The notes: a model not told the origin generated them from the letters alone. Positions 44,851 through 54,533 are shown, counted from the first letter of the stretch. The stretch is 64,000 nucleotides of DNA from Hyphomicrobiales bacterium 4NK60-0047b (GCA_040367435.1 BAABWY010000002.1:368269-432268), one strand, 5' to 3'. Numbers and translations: made by a program.

Positions 44851-46701
44851 TTATTTCTTTTTCACCTTTTCATCAAAAAGCTCTGTGAGCTTATCAATCA
44901 TTGCGCCTGCCAAATCCTCGGCATCAGTGATGGTAACAGCCCGTTTATAATAACGTGTCACATCATGGCCAATACCAATTGCAATCAACTCAACTTTTGA
45001 GCGGTCTTCAATTTCTGCAATCACATTGCGCAAATGCTGTTCGAGGAAATTGCCAGGGTTGACGCTTAAAGTTGAATCATCAACAGGCGCACCATCGGAA
45101 ATAACCATCAAGATGCGTCGTTGTTCAGGCCGCGCCAATAAACGCTTGTGAGCCCAGGTAAGCGCTTCACCATCAATGTTTTCTTTAAGCAGGCCCTCAC
45201 GCATCATCAGGCCCAAATTATTGCGCACACGGCGCCAAGGGCTATCAGCTGTTTTATAAACAATATGCCGTATATCATTTAATCGGCCAGGTTGGCCAGG
45301 TTTGCCAGCCTCTTCCCAAGCACCGCGCGCTTCACCGCCCTTCCAGGCTTTTGTTGTAAAGCCTAAAATTTCAACTTTCACACCACAGCGCTCTAGTGTG
45401 CGAGCAAAGATATCAGCACAACTCGCCGCGATCATAATAGGCCGGCCACGCATCGAGCCAGAATTATCGATCAAGAGCGTTACAACAGTATCGCGAAATT
45501 CAGTGTCAGCCTCTTGGCGAAACGAAAGAGGAGAGAGAGGATCGGTTACCACGCGCGAAAGGCGAGCTGCATCCAGGGTGCCTTCTTCTAAGTCAAATTC
45601 CCAGGCTCTGTTTTGTTGGGCCAATAATTTTCGTTGCAGTTTATTAGCAAGACGAGAAACGGCTCTATTTAAGGTCTCTAGCTGTCGGTCGAGTAAACTG
45701 CGAAGCCGCTCAAGCTCGCTAGTCTGAGCCAAATCTTCAGCAGTGACAACTTCGTCAAACCGTTTTGTATAAATTTTGTAGCCAAAGGCTTCAGGCACTT
45801 CAAGAACTGAAAAATTAGGAAGAGCAGCCTGCTCTTGCGCTGGGTTAGTCTGTTGTTCAGCTTCCCCATCACCCATGGAATTGTCGTTAAAATCAGTATC
45901 TTCGCGATCATCCCCTTCACTATCATCAGATGGATCCGCCTCACCTTCTGAACTATCTTCATCAGGAAGACCCCCATCTTGGTCTTCAAGCATGTCGTTC
46001 TCATCTTCACTGATCGTTTCGTTTTCAGACTCTCCTTCATTGGAGCCAGGTTTTTCAGTGCCAGCATCTATGTTCAGGGATTTTAAAAGATTGATCACTT
46101 CTGAGGAATAGGCATCCTGGTCATGGATAACATCCAATAAAGATGAAAAAAGATTATCCGAATTCTTGCATAATTCTTCGCGCCAATGTTTTGCAACGTC
46201 TTGTGCTTTTCCAGTAAGAGGCCTGTCGAGCATAGCTTCACGGGCCAATAAGCTAAGGGCCGTATGAAGAGGAACATCTTCAGTACCAAAAACTGGATTA
46301 ACATATTGTGTTTGGAGTTCTTTTTGTTGGCGAGCCCATAAATTTTCTTCCATACCAGCCATGCGCTGAGAGCCAACCATTTCATAGCGCACTTCTTCCA
46401 AAGCATCATAAATCATTTTGGCTTCAGTATCATAAGGTGCGCGTTTTTGATGTGCACTAGCGTCATGACAACTGGCCTTGAGACTAAGGCTATCAGTCAT
46501 GCCGCGTATGACCTGTACGTCAGTGTATGTTGGCTTTAAAGGTAAGTCAGGAATTAAAGCAGTGTTACCAGTCATCGTTGGGCCATCTTGACCAAACGTC
46601 ATCTGCAATCCATCATTGCCCGAAATAGCGCGAGCGCAACCTTTCACAGCCTCACGAAATTTTTCTTTCGCTGTATTGTTATGATTTGTAGGCGGTGGCA
46701 T
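44851..46701 (-). CDS. cobT: Cobaltochelatase subunit CobT
   Basis: A 616-residue subunit of the aerobic cobalt chelatase that, with CobS and CobN, inserts cobalt into hydrogenobyrinate diamide in vitamin B12 synthesis. The N-terminal helical domain is followed by a strongly acidic, Asp/Glu/Ser-rich linker at about 217-285 and a C-terminal VWA domain with the MIDAS motif DNSGS at 412-416. The layout is that of family members. It starts 17 bases after cobS, in one operon. Confidence 0.96.
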   Translation of the reverse strand: MPPPTNHNNTAKEKFREAVKGCARAISGNDGLQMTFGQDGPTMTGNTALIPDLPLKPTYTDVQVIRGMTDSLSLKASCHDASAHQKRAPYDTEAKMIYDALEEVRYEMVGSQRMAGMEENLWARQQKELQTQYVNPVFGTEDVPLHTALSLLAREAMLDRPLTGKAQDVAKHWREELCKNSDNLFSSLLDVIHDQDAYSSEVINLLKSLNIDAGTEKPGSNEGESENETISEDENDMLEDQDGGLPDEDSSEGEADPSDDSEGDDREDTDFNDNSMGDGEAEQQTNPAQEQAALPNFSVLEVPEAFGYKIYTKRFDEVVTAEDLAQTSELERLRSLLDRQLETLNRAVSRLANKLQRKLLAQQNRAWEFDLEEGTLDAARLSRVVTDPLSPLSFRQEADTEFRDTVVTLLIDNSGSMRGRPIMIAASCADIFARTLERCGVKVEILGFTTKAWKGGEARGAWEEAGKPGQPGRLNDIRHIVYKTADSPWRRVRNNLGLMMREGLLKENIDGEALTWAHKRLLARPEQRRILMVISDGAPVDDSTLSVNPGNFLEQHLRNVIAEIEDRSKVELIAIGIGHDVTRYYKRAVTITDAEDLAGAMIDKLTELFDEKVKKK

Positions 46702-46718
46702 CGTTTAATCATCCTAAC

Positions 46719-47711
46719 TTAGCTTAGAGCTAAGCTACCCGTTGATTGCGGAAGGTCTTCATCAAAACATCTTTGATAAAACTCAGCAACAAGCCCCTTT
46801 TCAAGCTCATCACATTTGTTCAAAAAACTAAGTTGGAAAGCAACGCCAATATCTTCAAAAATAGCTGCGTTTTCAGCCCATGTAATCACCGTCCGAGGGC
46901 TCATTACCGTTGAAAGGTCACCATTCATGAGCGCGCTTCTTGTCAAATCAGCTACCCGAACCATTTTGGAAATATCATCTGAACCAGTTTCAGTCGAAGC
47001 AAGATCCTTGACTTTAGACTTTACAATCTCAACTTCATCATCATGTGGCAAATAGTTAAGACTGGCGACAATCGACCAACGGTCCATTTGGCCTTGGTTG
47101 ATTTGTTGCGTGCCATGATAAAGGCCAGAGGTGTCACCAAGACCAATTGTATTGGTCGTCGCAAACAAACGGAATGCTGGATGCGGGCGAATAACCTTAC
47201 TTTGGTCAAGTAATGTGAGCTTGCCAGAAACTTCTAAAACCCGTTGAATAACAAACATCACATCAGCGCGGCCCGCATCATATTCATCAAACACTAGAGC
47301 GGTATTTGATTGTAGCGCATAAGGTAAAATGCCTTCTTTAAATTCTGTAATTTGCTTGCCATCTTTAAGAACAATCGCGTCCTTACCAACCAAGTCAATT
47401 CGGCTCACATGACTATCAAGGTTAACCCGCACACATGGCCAGTTTAAGCGAGCAGCCACTTGTTCAATATGTGTAGACTTACCCGTACCATGATATCCTT
47501 GCACCATGACACGGCGATTATGTTTAAAACCAGCTAAAATCGCGAGTGTCACTTCACGGTTAAAAAGATAATCTTCATCAATTTCAGGAACATGTGTGTG
47601 TGGTTCACGAAAAGCTGGCACCTTTAGATTGCTTTTAAAACCAAAAAGATCTTCAACTGAAACTTCACTATCAGGCATCATTTCTTCAGCAGGGATATTC
47701 ATAGCGGTCAT
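46719..47711 (-). CDS. cobS: Cobaltochelatase subunit CobS
   Basis: A 330-residue AAA+ ATPase subunit of the cobalt chelatase. Walker [10 protein letters not shown] is at 72-80, Walker B-like LVFDEYDAG near 137-145, and a sensor NTIGLGD follows. CobS and CobT form a ring complex that drives CobN. No cobN or other cob genes are in this window. An internal ATG at 47702 (MNIPAEE) is an alternative start. Confidence 0.96.
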   Translation of the reverse strand: MTAMNIPAEEMMPDSEVSVEDLFGFKSNLKVPAFREPHTHVPEIDEDYLFNREVTLAILAGFKHNRRVMVQGYHGTGKSTHIEQVAARLNWPCVRVNLDSHVSRIDLVGKDAIVLKDGKQITEFKEGILPYALQSNTALVFDEYDAGRADVMFVIQRVLEVSGKLTLLDQSKVIRPHPAFRLFATTNTIGLGDTSGLYHGTQQINQGQMDRWSIVASLNYLPHDDEVEIVKSKVKDLASTETGSDDISKMVRVADLTRSALMNGDLSTVMSPRTVITWAENAAIFEDIGVAFQLSFLNKCDELEKGLVAEFYQRCFDEDLPQSTGSLALS

Positions 47712-47906
47712 TTAACAAAAGTCCATTTCTTGAGCTAACCTATTAGGGTTGAAACCCTAGCTTCTTAATTTCTTATTTTTTCAAAAGATCTATATTTATA
47801 GATCACTCTACAGAGAATTATCAACTCTTCGAGCTTAATTTTACAGATAAAGTGCTTTCACAATGAAATAAGGAAAAGCCAATCAAAAGTTGAGATAAGG
47901 TTTTGC

Positions 47907-48494
47907 TCAAACCATCCCAACTTTTTTCAAATAGTTATATGCAGTAATCACTTCGGCTAGTTTCTCTTCAGAATTGCGATCCCCACCATTCAAGTCAGGG
48001 TGGTGCCGTTTGACAAGTTCTTTGTAGCGGGTCTTGATGTCGTCTTTAGAAGCACTTGCAGGCAAGCCAAGTTCATCTAGAGATTTTCGCTCCATATTTC
48101 GAAGGCGCCGGCCACCAGCGGTCTTAGGGGCTGTATCAGCCTCTTCTTCTTCAATAAAGTTCATCGGATCATGTATGGAGCGTTGGCCTTTTTTGAGAGC
48201 CTCTTTCTCTTTAAAGGCCCAGGTCGGACGGTGACCAGTAGAAGATTCTTTTTGATAATCGACAATATCATCAGCATCCATACCAACGAAATAATTATAT
48301 TTCTTATTATATTCGCGCACATGATGTTGGCAAAAAAGGTAATATTCACCTTCCTTATCGCGCCCTTTCGGCGCCGGAAATTTGCCAGGTCTCTCGCAAC
48401 CACGCCAGTTACATTTAGCACCCTCTTCTTGTCGAGAGCGATCATCTTCGGGCTTAACACGAATAGAGTCAAAATATTTAGATGTGAGTTTCAT
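47907..48494 (-). CDS. J-domain protein with an N-terminal zinc-like motif
   Basis: A 195-residue protein. The C-terminal J domain (ELGLPASASKDDIKTRYKELVKRHHPDLNGG ... YNYLKKVG) contains the HPD motif that stimulates Hsp70 ATPase. The N-terminal third has CNWRGCERPGKFPAPKGRDKE ... FCQHHV with Cys-x4-Cys and a later Cys/His pair, possibly a zinc site. Such proteins sit between cobS and bolA in other Rhizobiales. Its partner chaperone is inferred. Confidence 0.9.
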   Translation of the reverse strand: MKLTSKYFDSIRVKPEDDRSRQEEGAKCNWRGCERPGKFPAPKGRDKEGEYYLFCQHHVREYNKKYNYFVGMDADDIVDYQKESSTGHRPTWAFKEKEALKKGQRSIHDPMNFIEEEEADTAPKTAGGRRLRNMERKSLDELGLPASASKDDIKTRYKELVKRHHPDLNGGDRNSEEKLAEVITAYNYLKKVGMV

Positions 48495-49093
48495 AAAAAC
48501 CTATATATCTGGTTGTCTAAAATTTACTTGCCTAAAATTTACGGTGGTCAAAAACACAAGAACTAACTTTATAAATTATAATTTTGGCCAGAGCTTGGTA
48601 CTAAACCCAGAGCTTCGTACCAAACAAAGGGCTTGGTACTAGTAAAGAACTAGAAGAAAGATTAAAGAGCGCTCAAAGTTTTAGTACTTGAGGCTTCACT
48701 CAGTCATAGTCTTTACAGCTAATGAGACAATTGCCTCAGCCAAAAATCAGTAGATCAGTTCTAACAGTGATCATTTCCAAATAGTATGTTATCTAGTCCA
48801 CAAATGAAAAACCCATGACGCGTAAATATGACGCGTAAATATGGCTCATAAATATGACCCGTGAGTATGACCTGTGAGCAGGAATTAAGAATTAAACTTT
48901 ATCATTCGAGATTATTTTACCACAAAAGCGGGTAAATTCAGTCTCAAAGGGCGTCGCACTATAGCTTAATTTTACTGATCCGAAAACAAAAGAACGATAC
49001 AAAATTTATTTTTTTGAAGTTTAAACTCAAATTAACAACTTGCCCCAGAGTTTAGGTACAAGAGTTTAAGCCCAACATCTTAGGAAAGAAAAA
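48495..49093. other. Region upstream of bolA
   Basis: About 600 bases. From 48585 to 48645 the string GCTTGGTACTA(A/G) appears in loose repeats. A 13-bp tandem array follows (separate entry). No gene with support. Confidence 0.5.
48815..48879. repeat. Five tandem copies of a 13-bp unit
   Basis: Unit ATGACGCGTAAAT, second copy identical, then three diverged copies (ATGGCTCATAAAT, ATGACCCGTGAGT, ATGACCTGTGAGC). In one phase each unit would read as a short peptide, but there is no ORF. Confidence 0.8.
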
Positions 49094-49378
49094 ATGTCAG
49101 CCAATCAACCAGACCAGCACTCCGTTGTTGATATTATTACCAGCAAATTAGAAAAAGCCCTGGCACCAACTTCATTAGAAGTCATTAATGAAAGTCATCT
49201 ACATTCTGGTCATGCCGGTTCACCAGGAACTGGAGAAAGTCATTTTCGGGTGAAAGTGACATCAAGTGAATTTGCTGAGAAATCCAGGCTACAAATTCAT
49301 CAAACAATCAATAAAATTTTAGCCGAAGAGCTAAAAGGAAAAATTCACGCACTCGCAATTGAGGCCAAAGCATCCTAA
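49094..49378 (+). CDS. bolA: BolA family protein
   Basis: A 94-residue protein. The BolA core is visible: LEVINESHLHSGHAGSPGTGESHFRVKVTSSEF, with the conserved His residues used in Fe-S partner binding with monothiol glutaredoxins, and a helix INKILAEELKGKIHALAIEAKA. It probably acts in iron-sulfur cluster trafficking. GGAAAGAAAAA precedes the ATG. Confidence 0.95.
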   Translation: MSANQPDQHSVVDIITSKLEKALAPTSLEVINESHLHSGHAGSPGTGESHFRVKVTSSEFAEKSRLQIHQTINKILAEELKGKIHALAIEAKAS

Positions 49379-49632
49379 AATCACAAGATATCCTAAGAAT
49401 GCCGATAACCAGAATTTAAGGGAATTTTCTGGGTCTGAAAAATCCAAAAATAACCTAAAAGGCGAGTATTTTGCCTGAAAAACAAAATATTTGTAAAATT
49501 CGAAAATTAAATCGCGACAAATCACCTAAAAGCAGGGTCGAGCGCTTGACAGCAGAAAATGGCAAGACTATGGTCCAGCGCGCTGAGGGAGCTGTGATCA
49601 GACATGATCAAAGACCTGAAAACGAGGTATCA

Positions 49633-49992
49633 ATGCCATCTCCATCTGACCAAGATGAAAAAAGCACCGTAAAGGGAGATAAAACCCTAGAGGATAGATT
49701 TGGTCAGCTAAAGGATCAAATGGATACCATCCAAGAAAGTAAGGCAAATGAAACGCCTGAACGGGATGGAAATGCCATAGGTAAAGCTATGCGTATGGGT
49801 ACCGAATTTGTGGTTTCAGTTCTTGTTGGCGCATTTTTAGGATGGCAATTTGATACGTGGTTTGATACGAAGCCACTATGGCTCATTCTATTTATGCTAT
49901 TTGGCTTTGGCGCTGGTGTGAATAATGTCTTGCGACTAGCTAAAAAAGAACAAGAGACTGGCTTGATGGATGAAAAAGATCAAGATCAGTAA
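49633..49992 (+). CDS. atpI: ATP synthase F0 assembly protein AtpI
   Basis: A 119-residue membrane protein from ATG 49633, chosen because GAGG lies 5-6 bases upstream; longer frames start at ATG 49570 and TTG 49471. Two membrane helices at the C-terminal half (GTEFVVSVLVGAFLGWQF and PLWLILFMLFGFGAGV) with the conserved GR/K-type motif fit AtpI, which assists c-ring assembly. It heads the F0 operon. Confidence 0.88.
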   Translation: MPSPSDQDEKSTVKGDKTLEDRFGQLKDQMDTIQESKANETPERDGNAIGKAMRMGTEFVVSVLVGAFLGWQFDTWFDTKPLWLILFMLFGFGAGVNNVLRLAKKEQETGLMDEKDQDQ

Positions 49993-50028
49993 GTCTTAAG
50001 AGTAAATCTTGAGATATGAATTTAAAAT

Positions 50029-50055
50029 TACGGTTGCTAATAGGCAACTGAAGTA
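50029..50055 (+). repeat. Family S mini-hairpin inside the F0 operon
   Basis: Outer arms TAC/GTA (compensated), GGTTGC/GCAAC inner stem. First of two in the atpI-atpB gap. Confidence 0.75.
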
Positions 50056-50062
50056 CAAATTT

Positions 50063-50090
50063 TGCGGATGCCTGGTGGGCATCTGAAGCA
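50063..50090 (+). repeat. Family S mini-hairpin inside the F0 operon
   Basis: GGATGC/GCATC inner stem, TGC/GCA outer arms. Ends 18 bases before the atpB start. Confidence 0.75.
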
Positions 50091-50108
50091 CAAAAATGGA
50101 GATGCAAC

Positions 50109-50900
50109 GTGGCAAGTGAACAAGGCGGTTTAGACCCAATTCACCAGTTTGAAATTAAGACGTTATTTCCAATGGAATTCTTTGGTATTGATGCCTCTTT
50201 CACCAATTCAACACTTTATATGGTGCTGGCTGTTGGTTTAAGCGCTGCATTCCTTATCTTTAGTATGCGTGGTAGAGCATTGGTTCCGGGGCGCTGGCAA
50301 TCAGTTGCTGAAATGATGTATGAATTTATAGCCAATCTTGTTCGTCAAATTCTAGGGGCTGAAGGAATGAAATTCTTCCCCCTTGTATTCACTCTCTTTA
50401 TCTTTGTCCTTTTCTGTAACGTCATTGGTTTATTACCAACAGACCTATTTGGCATTATTCCAGTGCCACATGCTTTCACTGTTACAAGTCACATTATCAT
50501 AACCTTTGCACTAGCTATGCTGGTAATGACGGTTGTAGTTGGTTACGGCTTCTTTAAGCATGGATTTGGATTTTTAAAATTATTTATTCCTGATGTACCT
50601 GTCGTATTGTTGCCAATCTTGGTACCGATCGAAGTAATCTCTTTCCTATCACGTCCTATTAGTCTATCTCTTCGTTTATTCGCGAACATGCTAGCTGGTC
50701 ACGTAGCGATGAAAGTGTTTGCCGGTTTTATCATCAGTCTTGGATCGTTAGGAACATTAGGTGTGTTGGCAACTGTCATGCCTTTTGCAATTGGTGTGGC
50801 TTTAACCGCACTTGAGTTTTTGGTTGCGTTCTTGCAAGCCTTTGTGTTTGCAACGCTAACCTGCATTTATCTTCGGGATGCTATGCACCCGTCGCACTAA
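50109..50900 (+). CDS. atpB: ATP synthase F0 subunit a
   Basis: A 263-residue membrane subunit of the proton channel. The essential helix [18 protein letters not shown] has the conserved Arg that releases protons from the c-ring. Five or more membrane helices are visible. The start is GTG with GGAG about 8 bases upstream. It transfers protons in concert with subunit c. Confidence 0.97.
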   Translation: MASEQGGLDPIHQFEIKTLFPMEFFGIDASFTNSTLYMVLAVGLSAAFLIFSMRGRALVPGRWQSVAEMMYEFIANLVRQILGAEGMKFFPLVFTLFIFVLFCNVIGLLPTDLFGIIPVPHAFTVTSHIIITFALAMLVMTVVVGYGFFKHGFGFLKLFIPDVPVVLLPILVPIEVISFLSRPISLSLRLFANMLAGHVAMKVFAGFIISLGSLGTLGVLATVMPFAIGVALTALEFLVAFLQAFVFATLTCIYLRDAMHPSH

Positions 50901-50914
50901 ATTTTTAAAAGTTT

Positions 50915-50957
50915 AGAGCATTTCAGCTAAGTGAAAAATAGATGAAATGCTCTTTAA
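50915..50957. repeat. Rhizobial-type palindrome between atpB and atpE
   Basis: AGAGCATTTCA / TGAAATGCTCT with an 18-base centre; arms perfect, 11 bp each. Resembles the common AGAGCAT palindromes of Rhizobiales. Confidence 0.75.
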
Positions 50958-51008
50958 AACATTCAATTTTAACGAATTACAGCTATTTCGAAACTAAAGG
51001 AGCCTAAA

Positions 51009-51233
51009 ATGGAAGTTGAAGCAGCTAGATTTATTGGTGCTGGTATTGCGTGTCTCGGTATGGGCGGCGCAGGTATTGGTCTTGGTTTGATCTTTGGTAA
51101 CTATCTTGCTGGTGCATTACGCAACCCTTCAGCAGCTCCAGGTCAATTTACAAACCTATTGCTTGGTTTTGCGTTGACTGAAGCACTTGGCATTTTCTCG
51201 CTTGTTATCGCGTTTCTAGCGCTATACGGCTAA
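51009..51233 (+). CDS. atpE: ATP synthase F0 subunit c
   Basis: A 74-residue hairpin membrane protein forming the rotor ring. The polar loop RNP is at 38-40 and the proton-carrying carboxylate is Glu58 in LTEALGIF. Two helices rich in Gly ([14 protein letters not shown]) are typical. CTAAAGGAGCC precedes the ATG, a strong site fitting the high copy number of this subunit. A hairpin terminator follows before atpF'. Confidence 0.98.
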   Translation: MEVEAARFIGAGIACLGMGGAGIGLGLIFGNYLAGALRNPSAAPGQFTNLLLGFALTEALGIFSLVIAFLALYG

Positions 51234-51244
51234 GCCAAAAAATT

Positions 51245-51295
51245 CCAACTGGAGCTTTGAGGGAAAATTCCTTAAAGCTCCAGTTCTTTTTTATT
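51245..51295 (+). terminator. Terminator or attenuator between atpE and atpF'
   Basis: AACTGGAGCTTT / AAAGCTCCAGTT with a T-rich tail. Lets most transcripts end after atpE, which could raise subunit c relative to b and b'. Confidence 0.8.
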
Positions 51296-51536
51296 TTTAC
51301 GATTTTTAAAAATCGAACAGCAACTTTGTGCTGAAATAGAATTAATCTTGTAGGTTTATCTCATTTAATTATAAACCCAGTTCATTCTATCAAAAACAAA
51401 GACAAGAATTCTTAAAAAGCCCTCGAAAAATCGAGAGGCAGACAAACACGTAAATCGTGTTAATCTAAAGATACATAGATATACCATTTACTGAATTTAA
51501 GGTACTTGGCAGTGTCTAGTGACAAGCTTAGGATAA
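51296..51536. other. Spacer between the terminator and atpF'
   Basis: About 240 bases with no gene. A separate promoter for atpF'-atpF is plausible because a terminator precedes it; GTGTTAATCTAAAGATACAT near 51457 is AT-rich but not a clear promoter. Confidence 0.4.
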
Positions 51537-52073
51537 GTGACCGTGGCAGAACAAAGCAATACTACTCACACTGAAGTCCCGGCAGATGGCCATAAAGCGG
51601 TGTTCCCACCGTTCGATAGTTCAAAATTTGAAGCTCAACTTGTTTGGCTAGCCCTCACCTTCATCATTTTATACGTTGTAATCTCCCGTATGGCATTGCC
51701 ACGCATTGGTGAAGTACTCGAAGAGCGCCAAGATCGTATCCAAAGAGATATGGATGAAGCCAATCGCTTAAAAGAAGAAACAGACAAAGCGATTGCAAAT
51801 TACGAAGAAGCATTAGCAACAGCCCGGAAAAAAGCAAACGGTATCGCAGAAGAAACCCGCGCTAAGCTAAAAGCTGAAATCGATGCTGAACAACAAGCTG
51901 TAGAAGACAAAATTAATAAAAAAGCTGAAAGTGCTGAGAACCGCATTGCAAAAGCTAAAGAAGAAGCTTTTGGAGAAGTGAGCAAAATCGCACAAACAAC
52001 AACAGCCACAATTGTTGAAAAGTTAGTTGGAACAAAACCATCAGATCAAGATATTGAGCAAGCTTTAAAATAA
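51537..52073 (+). CDS. atpF': ATP synthase F0 subunit b'
   Basis: A 178-residue subunit of the peripheral stalk. One N-terminal membrane helix (FEAQLVWLALTFIILYVVISRMALPRIGEVLEERQDRI, hydrophobic about 35-53) followed by a long Glu/Lys/Ala-rich coiled coil. Paired b and b' subunits occur in alphaproteobacteria and cyanobacteria. The start is GTG at 51537, with a second GTG at 51543 and AGGA upstream. Confidence 0.94.
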   Translation: MTVAEQSNTTHTEVPADGHKAVFPPFDSSKFEAQLVWLALTFIILYVVISRMALPRIGEVLEERQDRIQRDMDEANRLKEETDKAIANYEEALATARKKANGIAEETRAKLKAEIDAEQQAVEDKINKKAESAENRIAKAKEEAFGEVSKIAQTTTATIVEKLVGTKPSDQDIEQALK

Positions 52074-52137
52074 GCAAAAATCCAAAAAACGGTTTAACTA
52101 TTGTTCAAAGTAAGATCTTAAGAAAGGCATGCAAAGC

Positions 52138-52629
52138 ATGAGTATTTTCGCAGACGCATCCACATGGGTGTCTATTTTCTTTTTCACATTTGTAGCCATT
52201 CTGGTTTGGAAAAAAGTCCCCGACCTAATTGGTGAAGCTTTAGATAAACGTTCAGCTGACATTCAAAAAGAGTTGGATGAAGCACGCAAACTTCGTGAAG
52301 AAGCTCAGCACATTCTGGCCGAGTACCAAAGAAAAGCAAGAGAAGCAGAACAAGAAGCTGAAAGCATTGTTGCTCAAGCGAAAAAAGAATCAGAAAATTT
52401 TGCTAAAGAAACACGCGAAAAATTAGAAGAAACTCTAGAGCGTCGTTCAAAAGCAGCTGACCTAAAAATTGTACAAGCTGAAGCCAAAGCAGTAGAAGAA
52501 GTAAGAACAGCTGCGATTGATGCAGCTGTTAAGGCATCTGAAACATTACTAGCTGGTCAAGCAACAGGCTCTAAAGGTGATGACTTGATTAACAAATCAA
52601 TCTCTGAACTGAAAGATCGTATGAACTAA
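52138..52629 (+). CDS. atpF: ATP synthase F0 subunit b
   Basis: A 163-residue peripheral-stalk subunit from ATG 52138 (MSIFADASTW), about 10 bases after AAGG; the ATG at 52129 is too close to that site. One N-terminal membrane helix (VSIFFFTFVAILVWKKVPDLI) and a long charged coiled coil. It forms a heterodimeric stalk with b'. A terminator follows. Confidence 0.94.
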   Translation: MSIFADASTWVSIFFFTFVAILVWKKVPDLIGEALDKRSADIQKELDEARKLREEAQHILAEYQRKAREAEQEAESIVAQAKKESENFAKETREKLEETLERRSKAADLKIVQAEAKAVEEVRTAAIDAAVKASETLLAGQATGSKGDDLINKSISELKDRMN

Positions 52630-52657
52630 TTTTCAGATCTTAAAATTAATAATTTCG

Positions 52658-52690
52658 AACCGGGTTCTAGAAATAGAGCCCGGTTTTTTA
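52658..52690 (+). terminator. Terminator of the F0 operon
   Basis: AACCGGG-type left arm paired with CCCGGTT and a run of Ts, about 28 bases after the atpF stop. Confidence 0.85.
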
Positions 52691-52762
52691 TTGTGTTGAG
52701 TTTTTTCTTTTCAATGAATGAGATAAAATGCAAATGAAAAAGCATATAATGGATGAATTATC

Positions 52763-53152
52763 ATGACTGAGAAAACTGACAATGAACGTTTCGAAAGAGG
52801 CCATGCCCTTTTAAACAAAATTCACGGCACTACAGGCAAAAATGTATTGGAAGGTATAAGCGAGCTATCACCAGACCTAAGCAAGTTCATCACCGAATAT
52901 GCCTTTGGTGACATTTACTCAAGGGAAGCTTTAGGTTTGCGAGAAAGACAAATCGCGACCATCGCGTCTCTCATCACGTTAGGCGACGCTCAATCAGAAT
53001 TAAAAGTTCATATGAAAGCAGGTTTAAATGTAGGACTTACCAAAGAGCAAATCGTTGAGATTATCTTGCAAATGAGCCTCTATGCCGGTTTTCCTAGAGC
53101 AATTCATGCCATAAAAACCGCTAAAGAAGTTTTTGATGAAGCAAAAGACTAA
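52763..53152 (+). CDS. Carboxymuconolactone decarboxylase family protein
   Basis: A 129-residue protein of the CMD family. GHALLNKIHG at the start and the ALGLRERQIATIASLITLGDAQSELKVHMKAGLNVGLTKEQIVEIILQMSLYAGFP core are typical of gamma-carboxymuconolactone decarboxylase-like members. The CxxC of AhpD-type members is absent, so a peroxidase role is unlikely. Its real substrate is unknown. It follows the F0 operon terminator, so it has its own promoter. Confidence 0.85.
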   Translation: MTEKTDNERFERGHALLNKIHGTTGKNVLEGISELSPDLSKFITEYAFGDIYSREALGLRERQIATIASLITLGDAQSELKVHMKAGLNVGLTKEQIVEIILQMSLYAGFPRAIHAIKTAKEVFDEAKD

Positions 53153-53347
53153 AGCAATACCCATTCCCCCCAAAAAAAAACGCCAGAGCAATTTATGCAT
53201 TCAAGCGTAAATCTGATCTGACGTTTTTATAAGTTAAACATAGACCCAGCCAAAATTCGTCTGAGGGGGGAGGGAGGGGGATAAAATCTCAGCCCGATCT
53301 ATATTTAAAACTCTTTATTAAATCTCTGTGTTCAAAAAACTCTGTGC

Positions 53348-53533
53348 TTATGGAAGCTCAGGGTAAGTGATGCCGTGAGCATTATCAAAAGTTTCAGGAT
53401 ACTGAATGCCGAAAGTGTTTTGAGGCGCTTCAGGGTTATTGATCCCAAAAGGTGATACATCGCCAGCAAAAGCCGAAACAGAACCACCAACAAGAGTGAA
53501 TAGAACAACTGATAAAGCAATAATATTTTTCAT
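53348..53533 (-). CDS. Small secreted protein with three GI-x2-PE repeats
   Basis: A 61-residue protein with a signal peptide (to about AFAGD) and a mature part of three imperfect repeats: FGINNPEAP, FGIQYPETF and HGITYPELP. GGAG lies 9-10 bases before the ATG. No family recognised. Its last residues end in PELP just before the stop. It stands alone. Confidence 0.65.
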   Translation of the reverse strand: MKNIIALSVVLFTLVGGSVSAFAGDVSPFGINNPEAPQNTFGIQYPETFDNAHGITYPELP

Positions 53534-53713
53534 AGAATTAATCTCCGTATTTGATTGTTAACCACCCTGTGTGGCTGCGTTGAAAAGAACATGGACCATC
53601 GGAATAAGAAAAAAAAGAGCACCTCACAGCCCCGTGAAATCGTTTGATAATTGAAGTGGAAACAGGTGTGTTTCGTGATCAGTTCTCACGCTGGCGTGAA
53701 GATCGCTCACATA
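53534..53713. other. Spacer before an S/L-element cluster
   Basis: About 180 bases without a supported gene. A 66-codon minus frame (53624-53824) spans an S repeat and is likely spurious. Confidence 0.45.
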
Positions 53714-53741
53714 TGCGGATGCTTTGTGGGCATCTGAAGCA
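53714..53741 (+). repeat. Family S mini-hairpin
   Basis: GGATGC/GCATC inner stem, TGC/GCA outer arms. Confidence 0.75.
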
Positions 53742-53845
53742 CAAAAAAGAGAGCGAAGACCTAACTCATCCTCGCACTCCCGTGAACAACCGAACCAAGC
53801 CATCTTAAAGAGCCAGAAAATCACTATGAAAAAGCGCCTAATATC

Positions 53846-54001
53846 AAGAAAGAGTTCAGTCCTCAGTCAGCTGAGAACGAAAAACGTAGGCCTCGGCGCG
53901 GTTGCAAGTGGGCAACCTAAAGCGCAACTAAAAAAAACCGTCAACGCGCGAGCAGTTGCACCTCGTAGGGCGGCCACTTTGTGGCCATCGCCCGGGAGAG
54001 A
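53846..54001 (+). repeat. Degenerate family L copy N
   Basis: Eroded AAGAAAGAGTTCAG start with remnant hairpin 1, an S element at 53896-53925, then GCACCTCGTAGG and hairpin 4 GGCCA/TGGCC closed by GGGC/GCCC and the end GGGAGAGAG. Shows copies at an advanced stage of decay. Confidence 0.6.
53896..53925 (+). repeat. Family S mini-hairpin inside copy N
   Basis: GCGC/GCGC outer arms, GGTTGC/GCAACC inner stem, with bulge TAAA. Confidence 0.75.
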
Positions 54002-54117
54002 GTAGTGTGATAATTCACACATCTATTATTTCTCCCATCTCCTAAATTCAAATCATCAACAGCGCGGGGCAAGAAACAAAGCAAAGCAAAGCGCAGTGCA
54101 GAGATTAAAACAAAACA

Positions 54118-54147
54118 GCGCGGTTGCTTGTGGGCAACCTGAAGCGC
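54118..54147 (+). repeat. Family S mini-hairpin upstream of a small secreted protein
   Basis: GCGC/GCGC outer arms, GGTTGC/GCAACC inner stem. Its end lies 20 bases before the ATG at 54168. Confidence 0.85.
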
Positions 54148-54167
54148 CACTAAAAGAGAGATTTAAA

Positions 54168-54446
54168 ATGACAACTTTAAAAACAATGATCGTAAGCGCA
54201 ATCGCAATTCTAACAATCAGCTTCACAGCCCTAACAGCATCAGCCACAGGCGCAAGTGCTGGCGGCTGGAAAAAACACTACGGCCATAATCACTACTACG
54301 GTTATAACTATGGCTACAAATATAAGCGCGGTTACCACGGCCACAAATTCTACAAAAAAGGCCACTTCAAATTTAAGAAATTCAAAAATGGCCGCAAATT
54401 CCACAGAAAGTTTCGTGGAAACTTCCGTCGCAAGTTCCGCCGTTAG
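54168..54446 (+). CDS. Small secreted basic protein rich in Gly, Tyr, His, Lys and Arg
   Basis: A 92-residue protein from ATG 54168 (MTTLKTMIVSAIAIL), with AGAGAG upstream. After the signal peptide (to about ASA-TG) comes a repetitive stretch of YGHNHYYGYNYGYKYKRGYHG type, then a Lys/Phe/Arg-rich tail. The strong positive charge suggests binding to DNA, polysaccharide or the envelope; this is inference. It is followed by a terminator. Confidence 0.7.
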   Translation: MTTLKTMIVSAIAILTISFTALTASATGASAGGWKKHYGHNHYYGYNYGYKYKRGYHGHKFYKKGHFKFKKFKNGRKFHRKFRGNFRRKFRR

Positions 54447-54477
54447 GATCTAAAGAACGAAGAGAATAAGAAACAAA

Positions 54478-54508
54478 AACCGGTCCCGAAAGAGACCGGT
54501 TTTTTTTA
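54478..54508 (+). terminator. Terminator after the basic secreted protein
   Basis: AAACCGGTC / GACCGGTTTTTTTT stem with small loop and long T-run. Confidence 0.9.
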
Positions 54509-54533
54509 TGTCTGATATTATTAAGCTGGCAGC

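Noticed and set aside
53426..53450. Match of coding sequence in the small GI-x2-PE protein to an S element in reverse (AACCCTGAAGCGCC)
   Set aside because: Only the short CTGAAGCGC stretch matches and there are no paired arms; likely coincidence from NNPEAP codons.
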